In this document: positions 19,401-26,923 of the stretch, one piece after another
Layout of the letters: each line of letters starts with the position of its first letter
How positions within the stretch are numbered: the first letter of the stretch is position 1
Source of the DNA: Thioalkalivibrio sp. AKL19
Lineage (GTDB): Bacteria; Pseudomonadota; Gammaproteobacteria; Ectothiorhodospirales; Ectothiorhodospiraceae
Direction of reading: 5' to 3'
Assembly: GCF_000420165.1 (NCBI RefSeq)
Contig: NZ_ATUK01000010.1
Location: 496,001 to 560,000 of the forward strand
DNA: 64,000 bases
The notes under the pieces: model-generated
Databases searched by the model: none
What the model was told of the DNA's origin: nothing
What the model saw: the letters and a program-made list of their open reading frames with translations, nothing else
Made by a program: the position numbers and the translations under genes

Positions 19401-19705
19401 CCGGCTGCACCGTCTGCCTGGACGACTTCGGCTCCGGCTTCTCCACCTTCGCCTACCTCAAGTACCTGGGCGTGCAGATCCTCAAGATCGACGGCATGTT
19501 CGTGCGCGACCTGCCCAACAACCGCGACAACCAGGCCTTCATTCGCGCAATGGTCGACGTCGCCCGGGGCCTGGAAAAGCAAACCGTGGCCGAATGCGTG
19601 GAAGACGCGCCCACCCTCGAGATGCTGGGCGAACTGGGCGTGGACATGGCTCAGGGCTACCACTTGCACCGCCCGTCCCTGGAGCTCCCGGCCACCGATA
19701 CCTGA
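16484..19705 (+). CDS. Membrane-bound PAS-GGDEF-EAL c-di-GMP signalling protein
   Basis: A 1073-residue sensor. Residues 1-235 form about seven hydrophobic helices of a MASE-like membrane sensor, followed by three PAS/PAC units (about 245-360, 370-490, 520-640) separated by short coiled coils. The GGDEF domain has intact RLGGDEF with an RSQD inhibitory site five residues before it. The EAL domain keeps MEALVRM and DDFGSGFSTFAYL, so both cyclase and phosphodiesterase look competent. It is the second dual-domain c-di-GMP protein within 10 kb and differs from the first in its sensor part. The signal sensed is unknown. Confidence 0.92.
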   Translation: MDLSPGGFTVLYLAYGLAFFALGVVALVLPRGDGTLPFARYFWLLALFGLIHGAYEFLQAAGFHYPPARSVWLNATWQLFSYVPLLEFGRRALVASQPRIRLDALWLYPVLAAGMLLVIGIADDPGRGLANGGRYLVGFPGALLTGLAFWFVLRQRRRRAVESGDQARHYPAVTLLALAFLGYALLTPFPGTLDPALPGWLPTQGDFLETSGLPVQLLRMFTAILAAIGLMTLTRSLGTQQGDDLLRILDTLNGFVYRCRNNPQWDVINIEGSLEELSGHPQTRFFQEHRTLGDLVHPDDRERVWQEVSEGLQRDGQFQVQWRLVQRDGGLRWVFERGAGHYDARGRLQYLQGHVVDADELVTTSERLRAKTDELEAFRSTLDLTLDAVFLFDVETLRFIYVNQGAVDQTGIPREELLQLHPYDIKPDYPEPRFRQLVEPLRRGERDQFRFETSHRHRDGVEVPVEISLQLVAPRGETARYVAISHDITQRKRNEKALLQALSELEASRDEQARLLELTRREQGRMAALLSAMSIGILFEDRDGRVEYVNPAFRRMWAIASEVELVGRPSREVLEHSTHRFARPDHASRHVLHVLDTHEISERFEVDLYDGRILTQVSYPVHDTDERSIGRLWLYEDVTHERQTAQQLVYLAEHDALTGLYNRHHFQKRLERAIHSERRRNGRFALLYFDLDEFKTINDTFGHRAGDTVLVRAAGEIAALVRSQDIFARLGGDEFAILVDRESDQEPIELAERVGRAISAIPFRFRGQNYRLTASIGIAHYPEHGDNVEDLVAHADTAMYQAKDLGKNTWAVFDRSRNTAEHMLERMSWSQRIGTALERGHFELHYQGIYTIDGRHMHHMEALVRMRDPTSPEELTMPGQFIPIAEKTGQILDIDRWVIRESIARLADDAAIPGIAINISGRSFDEPGLPHYIAQQLEQHAVEPRRLIIELTETAAVSEMQDAQRFIEALQHTGCTVCLDDFGSGFSTFAYLKYLGVQILKIDGMFVRDLPNNRDNQAFIRAMVDVARGLEKQTVAECVEDAPTLEMLGELGVDMAQGYHLHRPSLELPATDT

Positions 19706-19724
19706 ACCACCGCACGCGAACGGC

Positions 19725-20453
19725 TCAGTCAGTGAGTGGCTCGTACTCGTCGGGGCCGAGCGCCGGCTCCTCGAAGCGGAAATTCACCCCCGTCGGCGCG
19801 ATCCGGAAAACGCCCCGCGCCCGACTCCAGCCCTGCTTGCACACCATCGCATCGACCCGCTCGAAGAGCCGCTGCAGTGCCCGCGCGGTCATGGCGCGGT
19901 TCGCGTAAGCCAATCCGTGGCGTTCCCAGGCGTCCCGCGCGCCCGCGGCCAGCTCCCAGCCCGTCTCCACGAAGCCGGCGATCCACAGCGCCCGCAGTAC
20001 GCCGTCGCCCCATTGCCCACGCAGCCGCGCCATGCCGGAGCGTGCGTCCGAGGCGGCTTCCACCAGCTCAACAAGCGATACGGGCAGCAACGCTTGCCAG
20101 TCCTCGCTCTCGAACAATCCCGGCAATAGATCCTCATCGATGATCTGCACGAAATCCGGCACCGGATCGGAACCCGTGCGCTCGGCCAGTTGAATCAGCG
20201 CTCCGGCCTCGTCGACATAGCCGGACAGGGCAAACCCGCAAAGGTGGTGATCCACGATGTCGTGCACGAATACCGAGGTCGGGATGCGCTCGCCGGTAAA
20301 CGGGGTGGCCGCGATCACGTCCGCGCCTTGCCCGGGCAGGTCCAGCTTCCAGCCACGCACGCCAAAGCCGTCCTCCCAGGACTCGGCATACCGCACCGGG
20401 ATGGACACACCAGAGGCACCCTTGACGTCACAAGCATCGGGTATTCGGGGCAT
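19725..20453 (-). CDS. Hypothetical protein divergent from a TetR regulator
   Basis: A 242-residue protein without signal peptide or clear membrane segment; I do not recognise its family. It starts PRIPDACDVKG and has a His-rich stretch HDIVDHHLCG (about 64-73) that could bind metal, followed by a helical C-terminal half. The start is 66 bases from the tetR-like gene on the other strand, and the shared intergenic region holds a TetR-type operator. This suggests it is a target of that repressor. A distant Coq4-like fold is conceivable but unproven. Confidence 0.65.
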   Translation of the reverse strand: MPRIPDACDVKGASGVSIPVRYAESWEDGFGVRGWKLDLPGQGADVIAATPFTGERIPTSVFVHDIVDHHLCGFALSGYVDEAGALIQLAERTGSDPVPDFVQIIDEDLLPGLFESEDWQALLPVSLVELVEAASDARSGMARLRGQWGDGVLRALWIAGFVETGWELAAGARDAWERHGLAYANRAMTARALQRLFERVDAMVCKQGWSRARGVFRIAPTGVNFRFEEPALGPDEYEPLTD

Positions 20454-20482
20454 CGTCGCGCTCCTTTCGGGAAGGTCTCCCC

Positions 20483-20511
20483 TTGCACTTTACCGACCGG
20501 TCAACTAGTGT
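20483..20511 (+). promoter_or_regulatory. Promoter with embedded TetR-type operator
   Basis: TTGCAC (20483-20488) and TAGTGT (20506-20511) are spaced by exactly 17 bases. Between them lies the palindrome GACCGGTC (20495-20502), in the larger context TACCGACCGGTCAACTA typical of NemR/AcuR-like TetR operators. A second dyad, TTGCAC...GTGCAA, encloses the whole site. A repressor bound here would block the regulator gene and probably the divergent gene at 20453. Confidence 0.6.
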
Positions 20512-20519
20512 GCAAAGTC

Positions 20520-21158
20520 ATGCAGATAACCACCGCCAACCCCACTGGCCACGACAGCCGCGAAGGCCTGCTGAAGGCCGCCCGCGAACTGATCGTCGGA
20601 CGCAGCTACAGCGCCGTCGGCATTGCCGAGATCTGTGCGCACGCCGGCGTGCGCAAGGGCAGCCTGTATCACTTCTTTCCCGGCAAGGAGGCGCTCACCC
20701 TGGCGATGCTGGATGCCCTCTACGCCGACTTCGAACAAGAGGTCCTGATCCCGGCACTGGCCGGCGTCGACGGGCTGGGCGCCCGGATCGAGGCATTTGT
20801 CCGGGCCATCCATGACTTCGAGGCCGGGATCAAGGCGGACACGGGACAGCTTCCGGGATGCCCCTTCGGCAACCTGGCCGTGGAGATGGGCACCCACAAC
20901 CCGACCCTGCGCCAGGCGATCCGGGAACACCTTGACGCCGTCACCGCGCATTTCCGCTCCGTGCTGGACGAGGCCGTGCAGGACGGCGAGCTGCCATCCC
21001 ACACCGACACCGACGCGCTGGCCGAACAGTGGCTGGCGCTGATGGAGGGGATCCTGGTCATGGCCAAGGCCAACCAGGATCCGGCGACCATCCTGCGCCT
21101 GGGCCCCGCGCTGGGCGCACTCCTCAACCCAACGCCGGAGGCCCGCCATGAGTCATGA
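20520..21158 (+). CDS. TetR/AcrR family transcriptional regulator
   Basis: A 212-residue repressor. The N-terminal helix-turn-helix is clear (IAEICAHAGVRKGSLYHFF, about 40-58). The ligand-binding half contains GCPFGNLAVEMG, typical of the NemR/AcuR/YxaF group, several members of which respond to electrophiles, often through a cysteine. ATG 20520 lies only 8 bases after the predicted -10 element, so the message would be almost leaderless. Otherwise the true start or promoter differs. Its end overlaps the next gene (AhpD-like) by 11 bases, so the two are co-expressed. Confidence 0.88.
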   Translation: MQITTANPTGHDSREGLLKAARELIVGRSYSAVGIAEICAHAGVRKGSLYHFFPGKEALTLAMLDALYADFEQEVLIPALAGVDGLGARIEAFVRAIHDFEAGIKADTGQLPGCPFGNLAVEMGTHNPTLRQAIREHLDAVTAHFRSVLDEAVQDGELPSHTDTDALAEQWLALMEGILVMAKANQDPATILRLGPALGALLNPTPEARHES

Positions 21159-21705
21159 TGACTTCCCCCTACACGACGCGAGCAGCGCGCCGGAGGCGCA
21201 ACGCGCCTTCGACCAGGCCGAACAGACCTTCGGCATGGTCCCCAACCTGATCCGCAAGATGGCCAGCGCCCCTGCCCTGGCCGAGGCCTACCTCTCCCTC
21301 AACGACCTGCTGCAGAAGACCTCGCTAACCCCGACCGAACAGGGTGTGCTGCTGCTGACCGTCAGCCGCTACCACGAGTGCGACTACTGCATGGCCGCCC
21401 ACAGCATGACCGGCCGCATGACCGGTGTTCCCGACGACGTGATCGCCGCGCTGCGCGAGGACCAGCCGATCACTGACCCCAAGCTGGAGGCCCTGCGCCA
21501 GTTCGCCCGCGCGATGATCGAACAGCGTGGCTGGGTCGACACGGCCACCCGGCAGGCCTTCCTGGATGCCGGCCATACGCCCGCGCAGATGCTGGAGGTA
21601 ATCCTGGCGATCGGCCTGAAGACTCTGTCCAACTACACCAACCACATCGCCGGCACGCCCGTGGACGAGCCCATGGCCGGCGAACGCTGGACCGCCCCGA
21701 AGTAG
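21148..21705 (+). CDS. Carboxymuconolactone decarboxylase family protein (AhpD-like peroxidase)
   Basis: A 185-residue all-helical CMD-domain protein. The redox motif ECDYCMAAH places Cys78, Cys81 and His85 as in AhpD-type alkylhydroperoxidases, so a peroxide- or electrophile-detoxifying thiol role is likely. It lacks the decarboxylase hallmark residues. The start overlaps the end of the TetR gene, whose family commonly controls such thiol-active enzymes, so the pair looks like a small reactive-electrophile response operon. The natural substrate is unknown. Confidence 0.85.
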   Translation: MSHDDFPLHDASSAPEAQRAFDQAEQTFGMVPNLIRKMASAPALAEAYLSLNDLLQKTSLTPTEQGVLLLTVSRYHECDYCMAAHSMTGRMTGVPDDVIAALREDQPITDPKLEALRQFARAMIEQRGWVDTATRQAFLDAGHTPAQMLEVILAIGLKTLSNYTNHIAGTPVDEPMAGERWTAPK

Positions 21706-21746
21706 CCGCGGGCGCCCCCACCGAAACCACCCCGAGGAGCATCCCC

Positions 21747-22124
21747 ATGAGCGAAGAAACCGCCGATCTTGTCGTCATCATGATCACCGGGCCGGAGAAC
21801 AAGCGCCGCCTGCCGTCGGCCTTCTTCCTGGCAGCCACCGCTGCCGCGGCCGAACAGAACGTCATCATGTACTTCACCGGACCGGCCACCGAGCTGCTGA
21901 AAACGGGGGTCGCCGAAACCATCTACCCAATGGAGGGCGGCAAGAGCATTGCCGACTTCATGAAGAACGCCATGGACAACGGGGTCCAGGTGATGGGCTG
22001 TCGCCAGTCGCTGGAACTCAACGGCATGGATGAGTCCGATCTCGCCTACCAGGATCTCCCGCTGCTGAGCCCGTCCCAGGCCTTGCCCTCGCTGGGTTCG
22101 GCCGGCAAAGTCCTCACCTGGTAA
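21747..22124 (+). CDS. DsrE family protein
   Basis: A 125-residue DsrE/DsrF-like protein (sulfur-trafficking fold). It begins with a beta strand DLVVIMIT, has the Ala-rich helix FFLAATAAAAEQ and VIMYFTGPAT, and contains a single cysteine in QVMGCRQSLELNGM, the position of the persulfide-carrying cysteine in the DsrE group. It stands alone, away from any dsr cluster in view, so it may be a housekeeping sulfur carrier rather than part of the sulfite reductase pathway. GAGGAG precedes the ATG. It is followed by a 22-base perfect palindrome. Confidence 0.85.
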   Translation: MSEETADLVVIMITGPENKRRLPSAFFLAATAAAAEQNVIMYFTGPATELLKTGVAETIYPMEGGKSIADFMKNAMDNGVQVMGCRQSLELNGMDESDLAYQDLPLLSPSQALPSLGSAGKVLTW

Positions 22125-22129
22125 TCACG

Positions 22130-22151
22130 AGGGGCGCCCCGGGGCGCCCCT
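22130..22151 (+). terminator. Perfect GC palindrome after the DsrE gene
   Basis: AGGGGCGCCCC is followed directly by its own reverse complement, giving a 22-base perfect palindrome six bases after the dsrE stop. It could fold as a 9-bp hairpin. No T tract follows, so its strength as a terminator is uncertain, and the next gene begins only about 20 bases later. Confidence 0.45.
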
Positions 22152-22170
22152 GTCTGACGGGGAGCCAACC

Positions 22171-23271
22171 CTGGGCGCGCCGGACCATCGCAAACGCATC
22201 CTCCTGCTCTCCGCCTATCGCGCCGACAGCCACGCGGCGTGGACAGACTGGCTGACCAGCACCTTCGATGCGTTCAACTGGCAGCTACTGGAACTGCCGG
22301 GGCGCCACTTCCGTTGGCGCATCCGTGGCAACCCGATCTCCTGGCTGGACGAACTGGCGACCACGGAAGCCGACGCAGTCATCGCCACCTCGATGGTGGA
22401 TCTCGCCACCCTGCGCGGACTCCATCCGCATCTCGCCGCCCTGCCGACGCTCTACTACGTGCACGAGAACCAGTTTGCCTATCCGCTGGGCCCGCAACAG
22501 GTGGATTCGGTGGACCCGCAGATGGTGCAGATCTATGCGGCGCTGGCCGCGGACCGCATCGCCTTCAACTCGGCGTTCAACCGCGACTCGTTCCTGGAAG
22601 GGGTGGCGACCCTCCTCGGACGCATGCCGGATGCGGTACCTCCCGGGATAGGGGACCGACTGACGGAGCGCAGCGCGATCCTCCCGGTGCCGATCCAGCC
22701 AACGGCCGTGGCCGGCGGCACTCGCGATCCGGGCCTGATCCTCTGGAATCACCGTTGGGAATACGACAAGGCCCCGGAGGTCTTTGCCGAGGCCATGCTG
22801 GCGCTGGCGGGGTCGGGCGTGGAGTTCCGTCTTGCCCTGCTGGGGCCGCGGCCGGCGAACGCCCCCGAACCCCTGCAAAAGCTGCGCGAGGCCCTGGGGA
22901 ACCGGATCATCGCCGATGGCAAGCTGCCCCGCAGCGAATACGACGCGTTACTGGGCCGCGCAGGCATCGTCGTCAGTACCGCCCGGCACGAGTTCCAGGG
23001 CCTGGCAGTGCTGGAGGCCAGCGCCGCTGGTGCCACACCGCTGGTCCCGGATGCCCTGGCCTACCGCGAACAGTACCCCGATGCCTGTCGCTACCCGCAA
23101 GGCGATGTAGACACGCTGACGCAGCGCCTGCAAGCATGGCTGCAGCAAGGGGTCCCGCCCGCACCCGACGTCCGCGCGTGGACGCCGGGGCGATTGGAGC
23201 CGGACTGGAGAGAGATACTGGACGACCTCGTCATGGACGACCGCAAGCGTCCACGGGTCAGTCGCGGCTGA
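22171..23271 (+). CDS. tRNA-queuosine alpha-mannosyltransferase (DUF3524/GT4-like)
   Basis: Glycosyltransferase predicted to mannosylate queuosine in tRNA-Asp. The N-terminal domain matches the DUF3524 signature: ILLLSAYRADSH, then a stretch with GRHFRWRIRGNPISWLDE. The C-terminal GT-B domain has WNHRWEYDKAPE and the nucleotide-sugar-binding E-rich region (FQGLAVLEASAAG). Conserved sequence begins about 195 bases before the first ATG (22393), and no ATG, GTG or TTG is in frame there. The best candidate is CTG 22171, six bases after GGGGAG, giving 366 residues, normal for the family. A sequence error is the alternative. Confidence 0.8.
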   Translation: MGAPDHRKRILLLSAYRADSHAAWTDWLTSTFDAFNWQLLELPGRHFRWRIRGNPISWLDELATTEADAVIATSMVDLATLRGLHPHLAALPTLYYVHENQFAYPLGPQQVDSVDPQMVQIYAALAADRIAFNSAFNRDSFLEGVATLLGRMPDAVPPGIGDRLTERSAILPVPIQPTAVAGGTRDPGLILWNHRWEYDKAPEVFAEAMLALAGSGVEFRLALLGPRPANAPEPLQKLREALGNRIIADGKLPRSEYDALLGRAGIVVSTARHEFQGLAVLEASAAGATPLVPDALAYREQYPDACRYPQGDVDTLTQRLQAWLQQGVPPAPDVRAWTPGRLEPDWREILDDLVMDDRKRPRVSRG

Positions 23272-24727
23272 CCACGACCCGTTCCGACTTGGGGTCGTCC
23301 TCGGCCACGAAGACCGGGCGGATCACATCGCGGTAGTTGCGGATACGCTGCACGTAGTACACCGGTTGATAGCCACGGGCATAGCCATAGCGCAGGTCCT
23401 GGTAGTACCGCTCCTCGGTCAGCAGTGGCAGCGTCTCGCGCATGTCGGCCCAGCGGTCGGGATCGCGCCCCAGCTCGCGTGCCAGGCGGCGGGCGTCCAG
23501 CAGGTGGCCACGCCCGATGTTGTATGCGGCCAGCGCCAGGTACGTGCGATCGGGCTCGGCGACATCATCCGGCAGCAGTTCGTGCTGGCGCTGCAGGTAG
23601 CGGGCCCCGCCGTCAATGCTTTGCAGCGGGTCCAGCCGGTCCACCCCCAGCGACTCGGCGGTGCGCCGGGTCAGCATCATCAGGCCGCGCACGCCGGTGG
23701 GGCTGCGCGCCTCCGGATCCCAGTGCGACTCCTGGTAGGCCAGCGCGGCCAGCAAGTCGGCGGGAAGGTCCGTGCGTTCGGCCGCCTCCTCGAAGTACGC
23801 CTGATACTGCGGCAGCCGATTCTCGATCCGGCGGTTCAGCGCCCGCAGGTCCACGAAGTCGAACTGATCGATGTAGGCGTAGTAGCGTTCGTCGACGAGT
23901 TCGCGCAGTTCCCGGCCGCCGTCGCCCTGCATCCACTCGGCTGCCAGGTCCGCCAGCGCCGCCTGTGCGGCCTCCACGTACCACCCCAGCGCACGCGGCT
24001 CGGAAAGATCGAAGGCGATGTCGAGGTGCGGGAACGAGCGGCGGTTGTAGCGGACGATGTGGGAATCCGCCACGGTGCAGTCGATCTCCTGGCGCGCGAC
24101 CTGCGCCATCAGACGCTCGGTGCCAATCTCGCGCGCCTCGAAATCGGCCGATTCCGGCAGAACATCCTGCAGGGTCTCGACATAGCTGCTGCCCGCCGAG
24201 ACCACCAGATCGACACCCTCCAGCTCGCTCGCCGAACCGGGCATGGCATCGAAGTCACGATGGCAGACCACCTGCTCCCTGATCTCCATGTATTCGGGGC
24301 CGCGGCGGAAGCGCTCGTCGCGCGAGGGGAGATGGGTCAGCCCCGCCGCCGCCATGTGCGCCTCGCCGGACGCGAGTGCCTCGAGCACGCCGGAGACCGA
24401 CTCGGCCATGACCCACTCCACCTGCCAGCCATGCGCCTGGGCAAAGCCCTCGACCAGGTCGTGTTCCGTGCCGGCGGTCTCCAGATGCTGGTCGAAGTAC
24501 CAGGTGGTGGGCGCGTTGCGAGTCACCACGCGCAGCGTCCCGGTCTCCTCCACCGGAGCCAGGCCGTCGCCCGCGGCGGCACTGGACACAACCGCCTCGG
24601 ACGGCCCGTTCCCCGAACCGCACCCGGCGAGCAACGCCAACAGGGCGGCAGGCATCAGCGCGCGACAGGTCCGCCCGCAACGCGCCGAGCGCCCATACTG
24701 GGCGCGGGGATTCGCTTGTTCGGTCAT
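23258..24727 (-). CDS. mltF: Membrane-bound lytic murein transglycosylase F
   Basis: Peptidoglycan-cleaving lipoprotein of 489 residues. After a basic N-region the lipobox LLALLAGC gives an outer-membrane lipid anchor. An ABC-type solute-binding regulatory domain (about 70-300, starting TLRVVTRNAPTTWYFDQ) is followed by a SLT lysozyme-like domain (about 325-460) with catalytic Glu in YQESHW and the motifs GVRGLMMLT and AAYNIGRGH. ATG 24727 is preceded by AAGGAAA and fits the signal peptide; an earlier ATG is less likely. A good promoter lies at 24805-24833. Its end overlaps the convergent mannosyltransferase by 14 bases. Confidence 0.94.
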   Translation of the reverse strand: MTEQANPRAQYGRSARCGRTCRALMPAALLALLAGCGSGNGPSEAVVSSAAAGDGLAPVEETGTLRVVTRNAPTTWYFDQHLETAGTEHDLVEGFAQAHGWQVEWVMAESVSGVLEALASGEAHMAAAGLTHLPSRDERFRRGPEYMEIREQVVCHRDFDAMPGSASELEGVDLVVSAGSSYVETLQDVLPESADFEAREIGTERLMAQVARQEIDCTVADSHIVRYNRRSFPHLDIAFDLSEPRALGWYVEAAQAALADLAAEWMQGDGGRELRELVDERYYAYIDQFDFVDLRALNRRIENRLPQYQAYFEEAAERTDLPADLLAALAYQESHWDPEARSPTGVRGLMMLTRRTAESLGVDRLDPLQSIDGGARYLQRQHELLPDDVAEPDRTYLALAAYNIGRGHLLDARRLARELGRDPDRWADMRETLPLLTEERYYQDLRYGYARGYQPVYYVQRIRNYRDVIRPVFVAEDDPKSERVVVSRD

Positions 24728-24804
24728 CTCGGTTTCCTTCCCGTCGACAGCCCGCGACGAACGCGTGGCCGAGTCCATGACGGATCCATGAATGTCCGAT
24801 ACAG

Positions 24805-24833
24805 AGACTAGGGTTTTGCGGAATGGTTCTCAA
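24805..24833 (-). promoter_or_regulatory. Sigma-70 type promoter for mltF
   Basis: On the minus strand TTGAGA (24833-24828) and TAGTCT (24810-24805) are separated by 17 bases, with an A/T-rich flank. The leader would be about 70 bases. The rest of 24728-25011 shows no further gene. Confidence 0.5.
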
Positions 24834-25011
24834 AAATACCCATGCCGATGGGGTTGCGGTGTCGCCGGGACGATGTTCGCCGGTGGGCAGGGAAATCGCG
24901 TGGCCTGTACAGTCGAAGCAGGGTCCCGGGGAACGCGGATCCATGTTTCCCCGGTGAACGTCCCGGCATTGGCACGATCAAAACCCCGTCACCTGCAAGG
25001 AGCGCAACAAT

Positions 25012-25263
25012 ATGGCCGTGGAATCCCTCCTTCTCCTCCTGCTCATCGGCGGCATCGCCGGCTGGCTCGCCGGCCTGCTGGTCCACGGGTCCGGGCAGGG
25101 AATCCTGCTCAACATCGTGGTCGGCGTGATCGGCGCCTTCCTTGGCGGCTGGCTATTCACCCAGCTCGGGGTACAGGCCGGCGGCCTCATCGGCAGCCTG
25201 GCGGCCGCGACACTCGGCGCCGTCCTCCTGCTGGGCCTGCTACGCCTGATCCACAAGGCCTGA
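25012..25263 (+). CDS. GlsB/YeaQ/YmgE family membrane protein
   Basis: An 83-residue inner-membrane protein of the transglycosylase-associated/GlsB family, often stress-induced. Three hydrophobic helices are visible, with the glycine-zipper pattern IGGIAGWLAGLL and VVGVIGAFLGGWLF typical of the family. AAGGAG precedes the ATG. The next small membrane gene starts about 14 bases after the stop, so they probably share a message. Confidence 0.88.
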   Translation: MAVESLLLLLLIGGIAGWLAGLLVHGSGQGILLNIVVGVIGAFLGGWLFTQLGVQAGGLIGSLAAATLGAVLLLGLLRLIHKA

Positions 25264-25276
25264 GGCGGTGCTCGAG

Positions 25277-25474
25277 ATGGATGCCATCCTCCAGATACTG
25301 GGCATCATCCTGCTGGTCGGTGGCCTGATCGCCGCCCTGGTCGGTGTTCAGGACGCCTTCGGCATGCGCGAACGCGCGGCGCGACTGTTTCTTGGCCACT
25401 TCACCCGCCGCACCCTTGCGCTGCTTATTGGTGGCGGCGTTGCCGCGCTGATCGGCCTGATCCTGATCACCTGA
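25277..25474 (+). CDS. Small two-helix membrane protein
   Basis: About 65 residues with two predicted transmembrane helices (ILQILGIILLVGGLIAALVG and LALLIGGGVAALIGLILI) joined by a charged loop (RERAARLFLGHFTRR). I do not recognise a family. ATG 25277 is preferred over GTG 25268 because GAGGCGG lies at normal distance from the ATG. It follows the GlsB-like gene closely and may act with it in envelope stress. Confidence 0.65.
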   Translation: MDAILQILGIILLVGGLIAALVGVQDAFGMRERAARLFLGHFTRRTLALLIGGGVAALIGLILIT

Positions 25475-25597
25475 AAACGTGAAGCGGTTGGCGTAATTCC
25501 CCCGAAACGGTAGGGTCCGCCCCGGGGGATCGCGTCCCGCAGAAGGCGCGGCCTGGCTGCGGCCACCCCCGTATAACCACCACGAAGGGGAGACCGC

Positions 25598-26884
25598 ATG
25601 ACACTGACACCGTCGCGCCGCCTGGCGCTCTCGATCGCCGCAAGCTCCGCCCTGTTCGCCGCCCCCACGACCCTGCTGGCCGCCGGCTTCTACCTCCAGG
25701 AGCAGGGCGTGTCCGGCCTCGGCCGTGCCTATGCCGGGGAGGCCGCCATCGCCTCCGACGCCAGCACCATCTACTTCAACCCGGCCGGCATGACGCGCCT
25801 GGAAAGCAACGAGCTCCAGGCGGGCGTGCACCTGCTGATCCCCAACGCGGAGGTCAACAGCCGCGGTACGACCATCAACGGCACGCCATATGATGGCGGC
25901 CGCGACAGCAGCAATCCCTACGATCCGACCCCGGTCCCCAACCTGTACTGGGCGGAGCAGTACTCCGACCGCGTCTGGCTGGGCTTCGGCCTCACCGCGC
26001 CCTTCGGCCTGAGGAACGAGTACAACGACAACTTCTTCGCCCGCTACGACTCGCTGGAATCCGACCTGCAGGTGCTGAACCTGCAGCCCAGCATCGCGTT
26101 CGAGCTGACCGACCGGATCTCCATCGGCGGCGGCCTCGACCTGCAGTACGCCGATGCCACCCTGCGCAGCGCGACGCCCGGAGGGCCCCCGACCAGTCCA
26201 GCCACCGACGGCGAGTTCGAACTCGAGGGTGACAACTGGGATGTCGGCTTCAACATCGGCATGCAGTTCGACCTGAATGATGACACCCGGCTGGGCATCC
26301 ACTACCGCGACGGCATCACCCACACCCTGAAGGGGACCGCGACCTCCACCCAGCAGGGTGTTCTGCCCGGTCGTGCCGACCTGAAACTCCCCGACATCGC
26401 GTCGATCGGCATCCAGCATCGCTTCAATGACCGCTGGACCGGCCTCGCCCAGTACACCTGGTTCAACTGGTCAAACTTCGACGAGATCCGGATCCAGTTG
26501 CCCCAGGGCAACGAGCAGGTGCTGGAACAGAACTACCGCAACAGCTACGCCCTGGCGGTGGGGGCCGAGTACGCGATGAACCCGCGCTGGACCCTGCGTG
26601 GCGGCATCCAGTACGACCAGACCCCGACGCAGACCGACGGGCGCAGCACGCGCACCCCGGATGGCGACCGCACCTGGTTCTCCTTCGGTGCCAGCTACGC
26701 CCGCAGCGAGCGCCTGACCTTCGACCTGGGCTACAGCTACATCCATGTCGCCAGCGAGGACCTCGACATCACGCGGGGCTTCGATTCAAATCAAGATGGA
26801 CAGGCTGATACCATTGTGAACATGCAGGGGACGACCAAGGGCCACGTGCACGTCCTGTCGGCCGCCATGCGCTACCACTTCTAG
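25598..26884 (+). CDS. FadL/OmpP1-type outer-membrane transporter
   Basis: A 428-residue outer-membrane barrel for uptake of hydrophobic compounds such as fatty acids. The signal peptide ends around LLAAG. The mature N-terminus AGFYLQEQGVSGLGRAYAG and the following STIYFNPAGMTRL are diagnostic of the FadL hatch region, and the protein ends in YHF as expected for a barrel. GGGGAG precedes the ATG. It has its own upstream gap of about 120 bases and is convergent with the matrixin-like gene. The substrate is inferred from the family only. Confidence 0.9.
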   Translation: MTLTPSRRLALSIAASSALFAAPTTLLAAGFYLQEQGVSGLGRAYAGEAAIASDASTIYFNPAGMTRLESNELQAGVHLLIPNAEVNSRGTTINGTPYDGGRDSSNPYDPTPVPNLYWAEQYSDRVWLGFGLTAPFGLRNEYNDNFFARYDSLESDLQVLNLQPSIAFELTDRISIGGGLDLQYADATLRSATPGGPPTSPATDGEFELEGDNWDVGFNIGMQFDLNDDTRLGIHYRDGITHTLKGTATSTQQGVLPGRADLKLPDIASIGIQHRFNDRWTGLAQYTWFNWSNFDEIRIQLPQGNEQVLEQNYRNSYALAVGAEYAMNPRWTLRGGIQYDQTPTQTDGRSTRTPDGDRTWFSFGASYARSERLTFDLGYSYIHVASEDLDITRGFDSNQDGQADTIVNMQGTTKGHVHVLSAAMRYHF

Positions 26885-26923
26885 CGCCGAATCCGGGGCT
26901 GGGCATGCGCCCCGCCCCGTTCA

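Noticed and set aside
21747-22124. DsrE-like gene as part of a dsr sulfur-oxidation operon
   Set aside because: No dsrAB, dsrC, dsrF or dsrH is adjacent; it is an isolated single-cysteine DsrE-family protein.
22393-23271. Starting the mannosyltransferase at the first ATG
   Set aside because: That would delete the conserved N-terminal DUF3524 motif encoded from 22201; the upstream CTG is more consistent with the family.
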